Origin: DASSUW01 sp963806395
GTDB lineage: Bacteria > Actinomycetota > Thermoleophilia > Solirubrobacterales > Solirubrobacteraceae
Reading direction: 5' to 3'
Length of the DNA: 64,000 bases
Assembly (NCBI GenBank): GCA_963806395.1
Contig: CAWDYI010000014.1
Coordinates: forward strand, 62,001-126,000
Position 1 is the stretch's first letter. Every line of letters starts with the position of its first letter. The notes beneath the pieces were generated by a model. It had not been told where the DNA came from and searched no databases. It worked only from the letters and a program-made list of their open reading frames with translations. This document shows positions 17,288-26,732 of this stretch, in pieces. Both the position numbers and the translations under genes were made by a program.

Positions 17288-18238
17288 GTGTTGGATCTCC
17301 GCAGATTGCGCCTGCTGCATGAGCTGCACCGGCGCGGCACGGTCAGCGCCGTCGCCGAGGCGCTCTCCTACAGCCCCTCCACCGTCTCGCAGCAGCTCGG
17401 CGTGCTTCAGCGCGAGGCGGGCACGACGCTGTTCGAGCCGGCCGGGCGCCGCGTGCGGCTCACCGACGCCGCGCTCGTGCTCGTCGCGCACGCCGAGCAG
17501 TTGCTGGCCGGCGCCGAGCGTGCCGAGGCCGACCTCGCGGCTGCGGCGTCCGGCGCCGTCGCGGGCGTCGTGCACGTCGGCTCGTTCCAGACGGCCAGCC
17601 TGCACCTCCTCCTGCCCGCGATGACCGCGCTCGCAGGCGAGCATCCCGGCGTCGAGCTCCGGCTCGTCGAAGCCGAGCCCGAGCAGGCGCTCGAGGCGCT
17701 GCGCTCGCACGCGCTCGACCTCGTGCTCGCCGACGAGTGGTCGGGCGCCCCGCGCCCGCGGCTGCCGGGACTCGACCGCCTGGACCTGTTCGCCGAGCCG
17801 GTGCGGATCGCGCTGCCCGAGAGCCACCCGGCGGCGGCGCCGGGCGGGCCGGTGCCGCTGGCGGAGCTGGCCGGCGCCGCGTGGGCGGCCGGCGACCCCG
17901 GCGGTGGCATGGCCGAGCTCACCCGCCGGCTGTGCAACGGCCACGGTGGCTTCGAGCCGCACATCCGCCACCACACGAACGAGCTGACGATGCTCCTGGC
18001 CCTGGTAGCCCACGGTCAGGCGGTCACACTGCTCCCCGAGCTCGCGCTCGCGGGTGGGATCGCCGGCGTGGCGGTCAGGCCGGTCGCCGGCACCGACCTG
18101 ACGCGCACCGTCTTCACGGCCGCCCGCACGGGATCCGACCGCCGCCCTGCACTCGCCGCTGCCCGCGACGCGCTCGGCGCCGCGGCCGCGCTCAGACCGG
18201 GCTCGCGTTCCAGCCGACGCGGCGGACACGGCACGTAG
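17288..18238 (+). CDS. LysR-family transcriptional regulator
   Basis: About 316 residues. The N-terminal winged HTH is LRRLRLLHELHRRGTVSAVAEALSYSPSTVSQQL cut as usual for the family (residues 3-36), followed by a linker helix and a periplasmic-binding-like effector domain (VHVGSFQTASLHLLLPAM onward). The GTG at 17288 gives the canonical short N-terminus; ATG 17264 would add eight residues and cover the candidate operator. It faces away from the EamA exporter and probably controls it. The 3' end overlaps the convergent gene at 18192 by 47 bp. Confidence 0.9.
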   Translation: MLDLRRLRLLHELHRRGTVSAVAEALSYSPSTVSQQLGVLQREAGTTLFEPAGRRVRLTDAALVLVAHAEQLLAGAERAEADLAAAASGAVAGVVHVGSFQTASLHLLLPAMTALAGEHPGVELRLVEAEPEQALEALRSHALDLVLADEWSGAPRPRLPGLDRLDLFAEPVRIALPESHPAAAPGGPVPLAELAGAAWAAGDPGGGMAELTRRLCNGHGGFEPHIRHHTNELTMLLALVAHGQAVTLLPELALAGGIAGVAVRPVAGTDLTRTVFTAARTGSDRRPALAAARDALGAAAALRPGSRSSRRGGHGT

Positions 18239-18632
18239 CGACGAAGCGCCCGTTCTTCGTGACCCGCACGCGGAGGCGGAAGTTCCCGGTCCAGCGACCC
18301 GAGCGCCGCAGGCCACCGTCGAGCGACACTGTCGCTCGTGCCCGCTCGCCGCCGCGGATGCGGAAGCGGAACACCCCGCCGTCCTGGAACGAGGACGTCG
18401 TCGACTGGTCGAGCGGCGGCAGGAACTGCACACCGCCCGTCAGCACGTCGCCGTCGGTGCACCGCGCGAGGTACTTGATCCGCACCTGCGAGACGAGCCC
18501 GTCGGGGCCGGTGTGCACCGCCGCGAGCCGGCCCTGCTTGGTCTTCCCGCGCCAGCGCGCCGCCTCGGCAGTCGGGACGAGCAGCAGACAGACGGCGACC
18601 CCACAGAAACCGGCGATCAGCTTCGTGCGCAC
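18192..18632 (-). CDS. secreted WRGKT protein, paralogue 2
   Basis: A 146-residue exported protein of unknown function. GTG 18632 has GGGAGG 6 bases upstream. The signal peptide ends PTAEAA, then the mature protein begins RWRGKTKQGR, followed by a beta-rich Arg/Val-rich domain with conserved landmarks VRIKYLARC, FLPPLD, SSFQDGG and a second Cys in ATCRVRRV. The two Cys probably form a disulfide. It is a tandem paralogue of the next gene upstream and starts 2 bases after that gene's stop. Not recognised as a named family. Confidence 0.75.
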   Translation of the reverse strand: MRTKLIAGFCGVAVCLLLVPTAEAARWRGKTKQGRLAAVHTGPDGLVSQVRIKYLARCTDGDVLTGGVQFLPPLDQSTTSSFQDGGVFRFRIRGGERARATVSLDGGLRRSGRWTGNFRLRVRVTKNGRFVATCRVRRVGWNASPV

Positions 18633-18633
18633 T

Positions 18634-19065
18634 TCATGCCTCCCTCGCCGACCAGCGCACACGCTTGAGCCGGCACCTGTCGATGAACTTGCCCTTGCGC
18701 GTCACCCGGGTCCGCACCCGGAAGGTGCCGCGCCAGACCCCGCCATCGAGTACCGCACTCACGGACACGGTGTGGCGCGCGCGGTAGCCGCCGGGAATAC
18801 GCGCGCGGTACGTGCCCGCATCCTGGAACGCCGTCGTCGATGCCTCGTCGAGCGGCGGGACGAACCGCGTCGTGCTCGTGTAGTTGCCCTTCCGGCAGCG
18901 TGCGCGCCACGAGATCCGCACCTGGTTGACGACGTCGTTGCTCCCGGTCCTGACCGTCACCCTGCGGTCCTGCGCCGTCTTCCCCCGCCACGTCGTCGCG
19001 CCGGCCACGCCCGGCACCGCCAGCATCAAGCTGCAGAGGACGGCGACGGCGAGTGTGGTGCGCAT
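18634..19065 (-). CDS. secreted WRGKT protein, paralogue 1
   Basis: A 143-residue exported protein with signal peptide ending VAGAT and mature start TWRGKTAQDR. It shares with its neighbour WRGKT, VRISWRARC, FVPPLDEAS, TAFQDAG, RVTRKGKF and a C-terminal Cys in DRCRLKRV, at roughly 40-50 percent identity by eye. This is a recent-looking tandem duplication of a small beta-rich secreted domain. Function unknown; the pair could be envelope-associated. Confidence 0.75.
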   Translation of the reverse strand: MRTTLAVAVLCSLMLAVPGVAGATTWRGKTAQDRRVTVRTGSNDVVNQVRISWRARCRKGNYTSTTRFVPPLDEASTTAFQDAGTYRARIPGGYRARHTVSVSAVLDGGVWRGTFRVRTRVTRKGKFIDRCRLKRVRWSAREA

Positions 19066-19105
19066 AGCGGCGTAGTGACCGGATCGAAGCCGATCGAAAC
19101 GCCGG

Positions 19106-19537
19106 TCAGCCCGCCAGCGACGCTCGCATCGTCGCCAGCGCCATCACGGCCTCGGCGGCATGCTCGCCCTGGTCGCGCTTGCCGCCGCCGGTGCGCGCCA
19201 GCGCCTGGTCCATATTCTCGACCGTTAGAACTCCGAACGCGCACGGCACGCCGGTCCGCAGCTGGACGTCCTGGATCCCGCGCGCGGCCTCCGAGCAGAC
19301 GTAGTCGTAGTGGTCGGTCTCGCCGCGGATGACCGCACCCAGACAGGCGACGCCGGAGTAGCGCCCGCTCTCGGCCAGGTAGAGCGCGGCGAGCGGCAGC
19401 TCGAACGCGCCGGGCACGTCGAAGATGTCGGCGGGCTCGTGGCCCGCCGCCGTGAACGCCCGCTGCGCGCCCGCCACCAGCCGCTCCGCGAGGTCGGCGT
19501 AGAAGCGGCCGACCACGATCGCGTACCGCTCACTCAC
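19106..19537 (-). CDS. ribH: 6,7-dimethyl-8-ribityllumazine synthase
   Basis: RibH condenses the RibA/RibD-derived pyrimidine with the RibB product to lumazine, the substrate of riboflavin synthase. The 143-residue product has GAFELP, GAVIRGETDHYDYV and the FGVLTVEN strand, all family signatures. GTG 19537 overlaps the ribBA stop as GTGA. Last gene of the ribD-ribE-ribBA-ribH operon. Confidence 0.96.
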   Translation of the reverse strand: MSERYAIVVGRFYADLAERLVAGAQRAFTAAGHEPADIFDVPGAFELPLAALYLAESGRYSGVACLGAVIRGETDHYDYVCSEAARGIQDVQLRTGVPCAFGVLTVENMDQALARTGGGKRDQGEHAAEAVMALATMRASLAG

Positions 19538-20802
19538 CCGCGGCCGGCCTCGCGGTCGTGCACCTGCTCCTCGTGCACCATCTCCTCGTCGAGCGCCAGG
19601 CCCTGGTGGTGCAGCGAGTGCCCGAGGCGGTCGCGCTTGGCCCGCAGGTACGCCTCGTTGTGCGGGTTCGGCGCGTGCTGGATCGGGATCTGATCGGTGA
19701 CGGACAGGCCATAGCCCTCGAGGCCGCGGATCTTCTTCGGGTTGTTGGTGAGGATGCGGATCGAGCTGAGACCGAGGTCGACGAGGATCTGCGCGCCGAT
19801 GCCGTAGTCGCGCAGGTCGACCGGCAGCCCGAGCTCGAGGTTGGCGTCGACCGTGTCGAGGCCCTTGTCCTGGAGGTTGTAGGCCTTGAGCTTGTTCAGG
19901 AGGCCGATCCCCCGCCCCTCCTGAGCGAGGTAGAGGAGCACGCCGGTCCCCTCGAGCTCGATCATCGCGAGCGCCGACTCGAGCTGCTCGCCGCAGTCGC
20001 ACCGCAGCGAGTGGAAGACGTCGCCGGTCAGGCACTCCGAGTGCACGCGCACGAGCACGTCGGGCTTCCCGTCGATCTCGCCCTTGACCATCGCCACGTG
20101 GTGCTTGTCGTCGACCAGCGAGCGGTAGCCGACGACGTCGAACTCGCCGAAGCCGGTCGGGAGCCGCGTGGTCACGACCCGCTCGACGAGCTTGTCGTGC
20201 CGGCGCCGGTAGGCGATCAGGTCGGCGACCGTGATCATCTTCAGCGCGTGCCGCGCGCAGTAGCGCTCGAGGTCCCCCACCCGCGCCATCGTCCCGTCGT
20301 CGTTCATGATCTCGCAGATCACGCCCGCGGGGTTCAGGCCGGCCAGGCGCGCGAGATCGACGGCCGCCTCGGTCTGCCCGGTGCGCTCCAGCACGCCGCC
20401 GGGCTTGGCCTTCAGCGGGAACACGTGACCCGGCTGGACGAGGTCGCGCGGCGCCGAGCCGGGGTCGATCGCGACCTGGATCGTGCGCGCGCGGTCGGCG
20501 GCCGAGATGCCGGTGGTGACACCTTCTCGGGCCTCGACCGACACGGTGAACGCCGTCTCGAACGGCGACTCGTTCTTGGCCGCCATCAGATCGAGCCCGA
20601 GCTCGTCACAGCGGTCGGGAGTGAGCGCGAGGCAGATCAGCCCGCGGCCCTCCTTGGCCATGAAGTTGATCGCCTCCGGCGTGGCGAACTGGGCCGCGAG
20701 CGTGAGATCGCCCTCGTTCTCGCGGTCCTCGTCGTCGCACACCACGACCATCCGCCCCGCGCGGATGTCCTCGATCGCGTCCTCGATTCCAGCGAAGCTC
20801 AT
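19534..20802 (-). CDS. ribBA: bifunctional DHBP synthase / GTP cyclohydrolase II
   Basis: A 422-residue fusion. The N-terminal RibB domain (residues 1-about 205) has DDEDRENEGDL and RTGQTEAAVDLARLAG and makes 3,4-dihydroxy-2-butanone 4-phosphate. The C-terminal RibA domain has HSECLTGDVFHSLRCDCGEQ, with three zinc-binding Cys, and QEGRGIGL, and opens GTP to the first pyrimidine intermediate. The ATG overlaps the ribE stop as ATGA. The last about 25 residues are a charged tail beyond the RibA core. Confidence 0.96.
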   Translation of the reverse strand: MSFAGIEDAIEDIRAGRMVVVCDDEDRENEGDLTLAAQFATPEAINFMAKEGRGLICLALTPDRCDELGLDLMAAKNESPFETAFTVSVEAREGVTTGISAADRARTIQVAIDPGSAPRDLVQPGHVFPLKAKPGGVLERTGQTEAAVDLARLAGLNPAGVICEIMNDDGTMARVGDLERYCARHALKMITVADLIAYRRRHDKLVERVVTTRLPTGFGEFDVVGYRSLVDDKHHVAMVKGEIDGKPDVLVRVHSECLTGDVFHSLRCDCGEQLESALAMIELEGTGVLLYLAQEGRGIGLLNKLKAYNLQDKGLDTVDANLELGLPVDLRDYGIGAQILVDLGLSSIRILTNNPKKIRGLEGYGLSVTDQIPIQHAPNPHNEAYLRAKRDRLGHSLHHQGLALDEEMVHEEQVHDREAGRG

Positions 20803-21386
20803 CGGGCCACCGCGAGTCGCTCGATGTACTTGGCGAGCACGTCCACCTCCAGGTTGACCGGCCGGCCCGGCGCCGCGGCGCCGAGGATCGTGCGTTCCAG
20901 CGTCTCAGGGATCAGCGAGACGGAGAACCAGTCGTCGCCGAGGCCGGCGACGGTGAGCGAGACGCCGTCGACCGCGATCGAGCCCTTCTCGACCACGTAG
21001 CGCAGGACCTCGTCGGGGGTCGCGATCGTCACCACGCGGGCGAAGCCGTCCTCGCGCACGTCGCGGACGGTGCCGACGGCGTCCACGTGGCCCTGCACGA
21101 AGTGGCCCCCGAGCCGGTCGGCGGCGCGCAGCGGCAGCTCGAGGTTGACCTGCGTGCCGGCGCTGACGTCGGCGAGCGAGGAGCGGCGTAGCGTCTCGAG
21201 CATCACGTCGGCGCCGAACTGGCCGTCGGCGATCGACGTGGCGGTCAGGCAGACGCCGTTGACGGCGACGGAGTCGCCCTCCCCCAGCTCCGCCGACAGG
21301 CGCGTCTGGACGGCGAGCCGGACGCCGTCGGGCGCGGAGTCCACGGCGGTGACCGTCCCGAGGTCCTGGACCAGCCCGGTGAACAC
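20799..21386 (-). CDS. ribE: riboflavin synthase alpha chain
   Basis: A 195-residue enzyme with two lumazine-binding barrels. The first begins FTGLVQDLGTV and contains SVAVNGVCLTAT; the second contains GHFVQGHVDAVGTV and SIAVDGVSLTV. The start is GTG 21386, 3 bases after the ribD stop, because the family begins (M)FTG(L/I)V. Dismutates two lumazines to riboflavin. Confidence 0.95.
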   Translation of the reverse strand: MFTGLVQDLGTVTAVDSAPDGVRLAVQTRLSAELGEGDSVAVNGVCLTATSIADGQFGADVMLETLRRSSLADVSAGTQVNLELPLRAADRLGGHFVQGHVDAVGTVRDVREDGFARVVTIATPDEVLRYVVEKGSIAVDGVSLTVAGLGDDWFSVSLIPETLERTILGAAAPGRPVNLEVDVLAKYIERLAVAR

Positions 21387-21388
21387 GG

Positions 21389-22522
21389 CTACCACTCTCT
21401 GAGGCGAGCGGTGATGAGCACGTCGTCGGCGACCCGCTCGCATTCGAGCGTGAGCGCGCGCGTGGCCTCCGAGATGCGCTCGACGCCCTCGCCCTCGAGC
21501 GGGTCGCGGGCGTGCGAGCCGCCGAGCACGACGGGCGCGACGAACAAGCGGATCTCGTCGACCTCTCCGGCGTCCAGGAACGCGCCCGCCAGGTGCGGGC
21601 CGCCCTCGAGCAGGATCGAGGTGAGACCGGCGGCGCCGATCTGGCTCAGCGCGTTGCGGACGCGGTCGGGCTCGTTCTGGCCGGTCGCGACGATCACGTC
21701 GGCGCCGGCGACCTCCAGCGCATCGGCGGCCAGTCGCGGAGCGGCGCGCGAGATCACGACCGTGAGCGGCAGCTCGGCGGCGCCGCGGACGAGCTGGGAG
21801 TCGAGCGGCAGCCGCGCCTCGGAGTCGAACACGATCCTGCGCGGCTGGCTGTGCACGCCCTCGATCCGCGCGGTGAGCAGCGGGTCGTCGACCAGCGCGG
21901 TGCCGATCCCGACGGCGACGGCGTCGCACTCCGCCCGCCAGTGATGCGCGAGCCGGCGGGACGCCTCACCGGAGATCCACTTCGAGTCGCCGGTCCGCGT
22001 GGCGACCTTGCCGTCGAGCGTCATCGCCGACTTGAAGAGCACGTAGGGCCGCCCGGTGCGGGCGTGCTTGCGGAACGGCTGGTTGAGCAGGCGTGCGTGC
22101 GCCGCCAGCTCGCCGCCGGCCACAACCACCTCGACGCCCTCGTCGCGCAGGATGCCGAGGCCGCGGCCGGCGGCCTTCTCGGTCGGGTCGTCCGAGCCGA
22201 CGACCACGCGCGTGATGCCGGCCTCGAGGATCGCGTCGGTGCACGGCGGGGTCTGGCCGTGGTGGCAGCACGGCTCGAGCGAGGTGTAGAGCGTCGCGCC
22301 GCGCGCCTCGGCCCCTGCCGCGCCGAGCGCCTCTCGCTCGGCGTGCGGCGCGCCAAAGGCGGTGTGGAAACCCTCGCCGACGACCTGGCCCTCGTTGACC
22401 ACGACGGCGCCGACCAGCGGGTTCGGCGTCGTCCGCCCGCGCCCGCCCTGCGCAAGCTCGATCGCGCGAGCGAGGTGGGCGTGGTCGGTCTGCAGGAGCG
22501 TGGTCACGGTGTCAGCAAGCAT
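21389..22522 (-). CDS. ribD: bifunctional deaminase/reductase of riboflavin synthesis
   Basis: A 377-residue fusion. The N-terminal cytidine-deaminase-like domain has the zinc motif HAE and PCCHHGQTPPC; the C-terminal reductase has YVLFKSAMTLDGKVATRTGDSKWIS and ILLEGGPHLAGAFLDAG. It catalyses the second and third pyrimidine steps. ATG 22522 is first in the rib operon; no Shine-Dalgarno precedes it and a 16-bp palindrome ends 2 bases upstream, so the true start or mode of initiation is uncertain. No FMN riboswitch fits in the 13-base gap. Confidence 0.95.
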   Translation of the reverse strand: MLADTVTTLLQTDHAHLARAIELAQGGRGRTTPNPLVGAVVVNEGQVVGEGFHTAFGAPHAEREALGAAGAEARGATLYTSLEPCCHHGQTPPCTDAILEAGITRVVVGSDDPTEKAAGRGLGILRDEGVEVVVAGGELAAHARLLNQPFRKHARTGRPYVLFKSAMTLDGKVATRTGDSKWISGEASRRLAHHWRAECDAVAVGIGTALVDDPLLTARIEGVHSQPRRIVFDSEARLPLDSQLVRGAAELPLTVVISRAAPRLAADALEVAGADVIVATGQNEPDRVRNALSQIGAAGLTSILLEGGPHLAGAFLDAGEVDEIRLFVAPVVLGGSHARDPLEGEGVERISEATRALTLECERVADDVLITARLREW

Positions 22523-22523
22523 A

Positions 22524-22539
22524 TTGACTGCGCAGTCAA
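22524..22539. promoter_or_regulatory. perfect 16-bp palindrome before ribD
   Basis: TTGACTGCGCAGTCAA is a perfect dyad without spacer, overlapping the stop codon of the preceding glycosyltransferase gene and ending 2 bases before the ribD ATG. Size and form resemble TetR-family operators. No TetR gene is in the window. Confidence 0.5.
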
Positions 22540-24166
22540 CAATCCCTTAGTTGTCGGATAACGATCTCCGGCCCGGCGCGCTCGTAGCCCAGCGGATAGC
22601 TGTTGAACGAGAAGTCGAACGAGAAGTCGTCGATCGGCTCGCCGCCGCCTTTCGGACTCACGCGGTAGACGACGTCGCTGCGCCGCTCGAGCTCGTCGTA
22701 GTAGGCGATCGCCTGCGGCACCTCGTCCGGCTCCTTCAGCGCGCGCCCGTGCTGCGTCGAGCCGGTGATGACGTGGCAGTAGCCCGCGCGGGCGTAGCGG
22801 TCGAGCAGCCCGGTGCGCAGCGTGCGCTCGTAGTCCTCGAGCTTGACGACCTCACCCTGGAAGCGCGAGGTCGGCCACTTCGTCCAGCGGTTGCCGGTGC
22901 CGGTCGCCCGCGACGGGCGGCCGGTGTCCATCGCCCACTGGTCCGGCGCGATCGGCTCGATCACGACCTTCCCGCCCGCCGGGATCGTGTCGACCATCCA
23001 TGCGCGAGCCAGCGCACGCGTGTCGGGCCGCGCGAGCACCAGGTCGTTGTGGATCGAGAACACGAGACCCTGGGCGCACAGCAGCGCGCCGGCCACCGCC
23101 GCGGGCCACACGGCCGAGCGCCCGCGCACGTGTGAGGCGGCCTCGACCGCCGCCCACGCCGCGAGCAGGCACAGCAGCGGGTAGATCGGCAGCAGCCAGC
23201 GCGCGAAGAACCGGTCCTGGATGCCCATGAAGAGCAGGAACACGACGGGAGCGGGGACGAGCACCCAGGCGAGCGCGCGCTGCTTGACCGCGAGGCCGAC
23301 GCCCCGGCGGCCGCCGCCAGCGCCGGCAGCCAGCCGAGCCCCCACGTCAGCGTCTGGAGGTAGTAGAGGAGCCCGCTGTCCCCCACCAGCCCGAGCTTGC
23401 CGCCGCCGTCGCCGGACGCCTCGGACTGCTTGCGCAGGCCGTCGCGGAGCGCCTCCCAGTCGAGCAGCGCATACGGGTTGGCGACGGCGAAGCCCGCCAC
23501 CGCCAGCACGCCGGCGAGCGCCAGCCCTCGAAGCGCCCGCGCCGGGCCGACCACGGCGGCCGCGACCAGGCACAGCAGCACGATCCCGGCGGTGTACTTG
23601 GTCGCGCAGGCGACGCCGAGGGCGGCCCCGGCGAGCGCGAAGTCACGCAGCCGCCCGTGGCGGTAGACGCCCGCCACGCCGACCAGGCTCAGGCACAGCG
23701 GCGCCAGCGCCGGCACGTCGTTGACGGCCAGGTGCCCGTAGTGCACCGGCAGGAAGGCGACCGCGAGCAGCGCGCCCGCGATCAGCCCGACGCGCCGGTC
23801 CACCAGCCGCGCGCCCGCCCAGGCGAGCAGCCCCGCCGTGGCCGCGCCGAGGATCCCGGCCAGCACACGGGCGATCGTGAACGCCGTCCCGGGATCGGCC
23901 GCGAACGCGCCGCCGACCGCCTCGCGGCCGCCCCATCGCAGCCAGAACGCGGCGTGCAGCAGGTACGTGTACGCCGGTGGGTTGATGAAGTAGTCGGGAT
24001 TCAGCGAGTGCCCGAACATCCCGATCGCCCGCGGGACGAAATGCGCGTTCTCGTCCGCGTTGAAGACGTACGGCAGCCCGTGCGTCACGCCCCACAGCCG
24101 CAGGCCGAGCGCCGTGAGCACGAGTGCGGCGAGGGCGAGGAGCCAGCGCCGGTCAGCAGCGCGCAT
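22536..24166 (-). CDS. GT39-like membrane glycosyltransferase, one frameshift
   Basis: A polyprenyl-phosphate-sugar-dependent mannosyltransferase-type protein of about 540 residues. The first luminal loop has the acidic motif NADENAHF, followed by about ten membrane helices and a C-terminal soluble domain (residues about 400-540). The frame changes at 23302-23305, where a CCCC run (GGGG on the coding strand) appears to hold one base too many; before it the protein reads GWLPALAAAAG and after it VGLAVKQRALAW. Starts at ATG 24166, overlapping the previous gene by 14 bp. Probably transfers a sugar from a lipid carrier outside the membrane. Confidence 0.78.
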
Positions 24167-25622
24167 AGGCGGCGTAGAAGTCGCCCGAGGCGACGCGCCG
24201 CCAGCCGGCCGGCGGCGGCGACTGGATGAGCGGCGAGTCGGTGTCATTGCTCCACGCGTGCTTGAACACCGCGAAACGGCTGACGACCACGAGCGCCACC
24301 CCGCGCGTGGGCTTCGGCGCCTCGCGATCGGCGCGCGGGATCACCCGATCCGCCGGCGCGTCGAGGATCCACCGCGCGTCCGGCACGAGCTTGTGGTTGG
24401 GCACCGTGAGCGGTCCGCAGCGCAGGCCCTCCTGCACCGGCCGCGACTCGAGCACGCGCACGAGGTCGTCGTGCGCGGCGCCGCGGAACGTCAGCTCGGA
24501 GTCGAAGTAGTCCAGCCGCACCTGCGTCGCCGTGAACACGACGCCGAACAGGATCAGCGCCGCCGAGCCCGCGGCCCACAGCGTGCGTATCCGGCTCGGG
24601 CGCAGCATCGTGAAGCCGGCGAAGAACACGGCCGCGAACAGCAGCAGCGCGACCGCCGCCACGGCCAGGTAGCGCTCGATCACCGACGCGCCGGCGATAC
24701 CGATCAGCACGAACGTGCCGATGCCGGAGGCGAGCAGCACGAACGGCATCACCATCCGCCGCGGCGCCAGCACCAGCGCGATCCCGAACCCGAGCGTGGC
24801 GGCGATCAGGATCGGGAGCTTGACGAGGATGTTGAAGAAGCCCGGGATCGCGGTCGGCAGCTGCGAGAGCGTGCGCTGGCGTCCGAGGTCCTCGGCCGAC
24901 CCGCTGGTGTAGAGCAGCGAGAACAGCGGGTTGCCGGTCACTGCGAGGTCCACGAGCGTCCACACGAGCGGGCCGATCGCGGCCAGCGCGGCGTAGATGG
25001 CCCGCTCCCGCCAGCTCGCCGTCCACGCCATCCACAGCCAGTACAGCCCGGCCAGCACCCACGCCTCGGGCCGCAGCATGCCGGCGAGGGCGAGCACGAC
25101 GAACACCGGCACGCCGCGCCGCGGGCGATCGGCCTCGAGCACCGCCGCCCACACCACCAGCGCCATGTACGGGATGTCGATGTAGCCGCGTGCCGCGAGG
25201 AACCCGAAGTCGAACCGCGTCGCCACCAGCGCCGCCGCCACGGCCCCGATCAGCGGCGTGAACGACGCCCGCCCGAGCCGGTAGACGCCCCAGATCAACC
25301 ACAGGAACGACGCCAGGATCAGCGCGATGAACATGCGGTCGCCGGCTTCGCCGAACAGCGACAGCACCGCCCCGGCGGCGATCGCCAGCGGATGCTCGGT
25401 CGGGACGCGGAAGCCCTCGAAATCCGGCACCTCCAGATCCAGCACCTCGCGCCCCCACAGCAGCGAGTAGTACGAGTCGTAGTTGGGGTACGTGGGATAG
25501 ACGAAGAAGCCGACCACGCACGCGAGGCAGAGCAGCGCGAACGCGATCCGCGCGACGGTGTCGGCGTCCAGTGAGCGGCCGCGCGCGATCGCGGGCCGCC
25601 TCGTGAGGGTCAGGCCTTCCAT
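24153..25622 (-). CDS. GT39-like multi-pass membrane glycosyltransferase
   Basis: A 489-residue integral membrane protein with ten or more hydrophobic helices. After the first helix comes YPTYPNYDSYYSLLWGRE, containing the acidic residues expected near the catalytic site of GT-C enzymes, then FRVPTEHPLAIA. The C-terminal about 120 residues are soluble. Annotated as GT39/PMT-like from topology and this loop; the exact donor and acceptor are unknown. ATG 25622 is the first start after the divergent gap to the GT2 gene. Confidence 0.75.
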   Translation of the reverse strand: MEGLTLTRRPAIARGRSLDADTVARIAFALLCLACVVGFFVYPTYPNYDSYYSLLWGREVLDLEVPDFEGFRVPTEHPLAIAAGAVLSLFGEAGDRMFIALILASFLWLIWGVYRLGRASFTPLIGAVAAALVATRFDFGFLAARGYIDIPYMALVVWAAVLEADRPRRGVPVFVVLALAGMLRPEAWVLAGLYWLWMAWTASWRERAIYAALAAIGPLVWTLVDLAVTGNPLFSLLYTSGSAEDLGRQRTLSQLPTAIPGFFNILVKLPILIAATLGFGIALVLAPRRMVMPFVLLASGIGTFVLIGIAGASVIERYLAVAAVALLLFAAVFFAGFTMLRPSRIRTLWAAGSAALILFGVVFTATQVRLDYFDSELTFRGAAHDDLVRVLESRPVQEGLRCGPLTVPNHKLVPDARWILDAPADRVIPRADREAPKPTRGVALVVVSRFAVFKHAWSNDTDSPLIQSPPPAGWRRVASGDFYAAYARC

Positions 25623-25676
25623 GAGCGATGACAGGATGACGAGCCGGGTGAGGCGATACCGTCTTAGCGCGTCCCG

Positions 25677-26732
25677 ATGAAGCTGATCATCCAGATCCCA
25701 TGCCTGAACGAGGAGGAGACGCTCCCGGTCACGCTCGCCGACCTCCCGCGTGAGGTGGAGGGCTTCGAGTCGGTCGAATGGCTGATCATCGACGACGGAT
25801 CGACCGATCGCACGGTCGAGGTCGCGCGCGCCCACGGCGTCGACCACATCGTCCGCCTGACCAACAACAAGGGCCTCGCGTCGGGCTTCCAGGCAGGGCT
25901 GGACGCGGCGCTCAAGCTCGGCGCGGACGTCGTCGTCAACACCGACGCGGACAATCAGTACTACGGGCCCGACGTCGCGCGGCTGGTCGCGCCGATCGTC
26001 AACGGCGACGCCGACATGGTCGTCGGCGATCGCGAGCTGAAGACGATCGAGCACTTCTCGGCGCCGAAGAAGCTGCTCCAGCGCCTCGGCTCCTGGGTCG
26101 TGCGCCAGGCGTCGCAGACGAGCGTGCCGGACACGACGTCGGGCTTCCGGGCCTACAACCGCGAGGCCGCGCTCGCGATGCAGGTCGTGTCCAAGTTCAC
26201 CTACACGCTGGAGACGATCATCCAGGCCGGGAAGATGACCGTGGCGGTCGACCACGTCCCGGTGCGGACGAACCCGAAGCTGCGCGAGTCGCGCCTGTTC
26301 CCGTCGATGTGGACGTACATCCGCCGCAACGGCATCTCGATCTTCCGGATCTACGCGATGTACGAGCCGCTGCGGGTGTTCCTGACCGCCGCCCTGCTCC
26401 TCGGCGTGCTCGCGCTCGCCGTCTGGGGGCGGTTCTTCTACTTCTTCCTGCAGGGCGACGGCGCGGGCCACGTCCAGTCGCTGATCCTCGGCGCGGTGCT
26501 CTTCAACGCCGCCACGGTGCTCGCGGCGCTCGGGATCCTCGGCGACCTGCTCTCCGGCCAGCGGATCACGCTGCAGCGGATCTTCGAGCGTGTCCGGCGC
26601 GTGGAGCTCGAGCTCGGCGTGCCGCCGTCGCACTACGAGCCCGGCGCGCGCGAGACCGGCCAGCAGCCGACCACCGGCGCGCGGTCGGGCGGCCACGGGA
26701 CGACCGAAGAGCGACCGGTCCTGAAGCTATGA
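25677..26732 (+). CDS. GT2 glycosyltransferase (dolichol-phosphate mannosyltransferase-like)
   Basis: A 351-residue enzyme. The GT-A domain has IPCLNEEETL, the DDGSTDRT motif and the metal-binding NTDADNQY, with DTTSGFRAYNREAA later. Two C-terminal membrane helices (residues about 235-300) anchor it. Likely transfers a sugar from a nucleotide donor to polyprenyl phosphate, supplying the GT39-like enzymes next door. ATG 25677 is 54 bp from the divergent gene. Its stop overlaps the next start as ATGA. Confidence 0.9.
   Translation: MKLIIQIPCLNEEETLPVTLADLPREVEGFESVEWLIIDDGSTDRTVEVARAHGVDHIVRLTNNKGLASGFQAGLDAALKLGADVVVNTDADNQYYGPDVARLVAPIVNGDADMVVGDRELKTIEHFSAPKKLLQRLGSWVVRQASQTSVPDTTSGFRAYNREAALAMQVVSKFTYTLETIIQAGKMTVAVDHVPVRTNPKLRESRLFPSMWTYIRRNGISIFRIYAMYEPLRVFLTAALLLGVLALAVWGRFFYFFLQGDGAGHVQSLILGAVLFNAATVLAALGILGDLLSGQRITLQRIFERVRRVELELGVPPSHYEPGARETGQQPTTGARSGGHGTTEERPVLKL

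Noticed and set aside
19076..19108. TGACCGG/CCGGTCA dyad after ribH as terminator
   Set aside because: The stem is only 7 bp with a 19-base loop and overlaps the ribH stop codon, too weak to call.
22523..22560. FMN riboswitch before the riboflavin operon
   Set aside because: Only 13 bases separate ribD from the preceding gene and no RFN-type stems are present.
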